Of a stretch of 7,096 nucleotides of DNA, positions 5,286 to 7,096 are shown piece after piece. The stretch spans positions 1-7,096 of the forward strand of contig JAMDBX010000033.1 in assembly GCA_023487645.1 (NCBI GenBank), in the 5' to 3' direction. Made by a program: the position numbers and the translations under genes. Position 1 is the stretch's first letter; every line of letters begins with the position of its first letter. Under the pieces are notes generated by a model that worked only from the letters and a program-made list of their open reading frames with translations, was not told the DNA's origin and made no database searches. The stretch is from Patescibacteria group bacterium (GTDB lineage: Bacteria; Patescibacteria; Microgenomatia; Daviesbacterales; UBA10151).

Positions 5286-7096
5286 ATGTCTAAAGTAGTA
5301 ACTCACGAGATCGATCTTGATGGTCGAAAATTAAAGTTAGAAACCGGAAAACTTGCCCAGCAAGCGGACGCTGCCGTGCTTGCAAGCTGGGGAGAAACGG
5401 TCGTGCTTTGTACGGTGACAACCAAACCGACAACAGTAGCCCAAGGTTTTTTTCCTCTTTCAATAGAATATGTAGAAAAATATTATGCCGGAGGCAGGAT
5501 CACCGCCCAAAAATTTATTAAAAGAGAAACACGCCCTCCCGAGGCGGCAATCTTAGCCGGACGGGCTATTGACCGTTCTATCCGCCCGCTTTTTCCTAAG
5601 GATTTTCATAATGAGGTTCAGGTAATTGTGACCGTCCTTTCTTTTGATGGAATTAACGACCCGACAATTTTAGGTTTTATTGGTACTTCAGCAGCACTAT
5701 CTATTTCTTCCGTCCCCTGGGCCGGACCTTTAGGAGTGACTCAGGTTGGGGAAAGGGACGGAAAGCTTGTTATTAATCCTCTGCTTTCAGATGTTGAATA
5801 TCTAAATATGAACTTAACAGTAGTTTCAACAAAAGATAAAGTGACGATGATTGAAACTGAAGCTAAAGAAGCTACTGATGAAACCGTGTTTAATGCTATC
5901 AAAGAAGGTCACCAGCAAGCCCAAAGGGTTGTAGATTTTATTACCGGTTTTGCCCAAGAAGTGGGTCGGGAAAAACAGCCATTTGTCCCGATGGCTGAGG
6001 CGGTGGATGAGACGGTTTTAGCCGAAGCTAAAGCTGAAGTGAAAAAGCGGATTGAAGAGGCCTTATTTAGTACCGACCACCCCTGGCATGAAGCTACTGG
6101 GGACATGATCAAAGAAGAGCTAACTATCAAATATGCTGAAACCCTCACCCCCCAGATGGTAGTGGCTATCTTTGATAAAGTAGCCAAAGAGATCATGGTG
6201 GATTCGGTGCTTAACAAGGGTAAACGGGTTGACGGTCGGCAGATGGATGAGATCAGGCCGATTACCATTATGCTTGATTTGTTACCCAGAGCCCACGGTT
6301 CAGCCGTTTTCCAAAGGGGTGCCACCCAAGTAATGGCGATTACCACATTAGGCCCTCTCTCTGCCTCCCAAATTTTAGAGGGAATGACCGGAGAATCTAC
6401 TAAAAGATATATGCACCATTACAATATGGGTATTAATCCCTTTGCGACAGGTGAGGTTAAAAGAATCGGCAGCCCTTCAAGGCGGGACATCGGCCACGGA
6501 GCATTATCAGAGAAAGCTTTAGTCAACGTTTTACCCCCAGAGGAAGAGTTTCCGTACGCGATCCGGGTGGTGTCGGAGATTTTGGCGGCTAACGCTTCAA
6601 CTTCCATGGCTTCGGTTTGTGCTTCGACTTTATCCCTTTTGGATGCCGGGGTACCAATTAAAAGCCCGGTTGCCGGTATTGCCATGGGACTTTTTTCTAA
6701 TGAAGATAAATTTCAAGTTATTACTGATATGCAGGCAGTGGAAGATTTTTACGGCCAAATGGATTTTAAAGTGGCCGGGACTTTAAAAGGGATTACCGCC
6801 ATTCAAATGGACACTAAATTGGACGGTCTAACTTTTGCAATTATTGAAGAAGCCTTAAGGCAAGGTAAAAAGGCACGGGAGTTTATTATCGATAAGATCA
6901 ACCAGGCTATTCCTCAAGCGGAAGAGATCTCTAAATATGCCCCCAAGATTGAAATCACCCATATTAAGCCGGAAGATATTGGTATTTTAATCGGTTCGGG
7001 CGGTAAAACCATTAACGGGATTATTGCCAAAACCGGTGCCCAAATTGATATTGAAGATGACGGTACGGTGATGATCTCGTCAACAGACGAAGAATC
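5286..7096 (+). CDS. pnp: Polyribonucleotide nucleotidyltransferase (PNPase), 3'-truncated
   Basis: PNPase is a trimeric 3'-to-5' exoribonuclease that cleaves RNA with phosphate, releasing nucleoside diphosphates; it can also add tails. The window holds 603 codons, open to its end. In order: the first RNase PH-like domain (FFPLSIEYVEKYYAGGRI and the RNA-contact loop F77-I-K-R80, where E. coli has FFRR; FIKR is, as I recall, also found in Gram-positives), the linking helical domain, the second RNase PH domain with GSPSRRDIGHG (phosphate binding) and STSMASVCASTLSLLDAGVPI, and the catalytic triad Asp487, Asp493, Lys495 in EDFYGQMDFK. The KH domain follows with its GSGG loop (ILIGSGGKTINGI) and IDIEDDGTVMIS. 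The S1 domain should lie beyond the window. ATG 5286 (MSKVVTHEIDLDGRKL) matches the family's N-terminus; no clear Shine-Dalgarno sequence precedes it. Everything needed for catalysis is intact. Confidence 0.96.
   Translation, partial: MSKVVTHEIDLDGRKLKLETGKLAQQADAAVLASWGETVVLCTVTTKPTTVAQGFFPLSIEYVEKYYAGGRITAQKFIKRETRPPEAAILAGRAIDRSIRPLFPKDFHNEVQVIVTVLSFDGINDPTILGFIGTSAALSISSVPWAGPLGVTQVGERDGKLVINPLLSDVEYLNMNLTVVSTKDKVTMIETEAKEATDETVFNAIKEGHQQAQRVVDFITGFAQEVGREKQPFVPMAEAVDETVLAEAKAEVKKRIEEALFSTDHPWHEATGDMIKEELTIKYAETLTPQMVVAIFDKVAKEIMVDSVLNKGKRVDGRQMDEIRPITIMLDLLPRAHGSAVFQRGATQVMAITTLGPLSASQILEGMTGESTKRYMHHYNMGINPFATGEVKRIGSPSRRDIGHGALSEKALVNVLPPEEEFPYAIRVVSEILAANASTSMASVCASTLSLLDAGVPIKSPVAGIAMGLFSNEDKFQVITDMQAVEDFYGQMDFKVAGTLKGITAIQMDTKLDGLTFAIIEEALRQGKKAREFIIDKINQAIPQAEEISKYAPKIEITHIKPEDIGILIGSGGKTINGIIAKTGAQIDIEDDGTVMISSTDEE

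Noticed and set aside
5511..5528. FIKR in place of FFRR in the PNPase RNA-entry loop
   Set aside because: As far as I recall this variant is common in Gram-positive PNPases, so it is ordinary variation; it is recorded in the gene entry only.

Overview
The window looks like a piece of a Candidate Phyla Radiation (Patescibacteria) genome, most likely a Microgenomates-type lineage. The reasons are a degenerate DHH-family protein with a disordered tail sitting among translation genes, start codons that lack good Shine-Dalgarno sequences, and promoters placed so close to the start codon that the messages would be leaderless. This placement is inference from remembered gene-neighbourhood patterns, not from a search. 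All coding is on the + strand, the standard code fits (stops are TAA or TAG), and both ends of the window cut a gene.

Layout. Positions 1-42 are an exact copy of an internal piece of the kinase gene found at 1842-1883, joined abruptly to infB, so the left edge is a rearrangement or assembly junction. The 3' two thirds of infB (translation initiation factor IF-2) follow to 1414. Next comes an AT-rich two-gene insert: an APH-fold small-molecule kinase (1490-2449) and a peptidase S66 family protein resembling MccF/LdcA (2501-3478). A 263-bp spacer (3479-3741) holds an unassigned open frame and a 14-bp direct repeat. The more GC-balanced housekeeping set then resumes: the DHH-like protein (3742-4776), rpsO (ribosomal protein S15, 4898-5167) and pnp (polynucleotide phosphorylase, 5286 to the end, cut inside the KH domain).

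How the parts relate. infB, rpsO and pnp belong to the widely conserved translation/RNA-decay cluster (often nusA-infB-rbfA-truB-rpsO-pnp). Neither rbfA nor truB is recognisable here. The kinase and S66 genes differ in base composition from their surroundings, each has its own promoter-like site, and both families include antibiotic-inactivating or immunity enzymes. They are best read as an acquired pair of unproven substrate.

Regulation. Extended -10 motifs (TGnTAtAaT-like) lie 6-9 nt before the start codons of the kinase, S66 and DHH-like genes. rpsO has a good promoter directly behind a hairpin that may terminate the DHH-like gene, and a leader with an 8-bp inverted repeat. pnp has a promoter inside the end of rpsO and a long, strongly folded leader. 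No tRNA, rRNA, CRISPR array, insertion sequence or complete novel system was seen.
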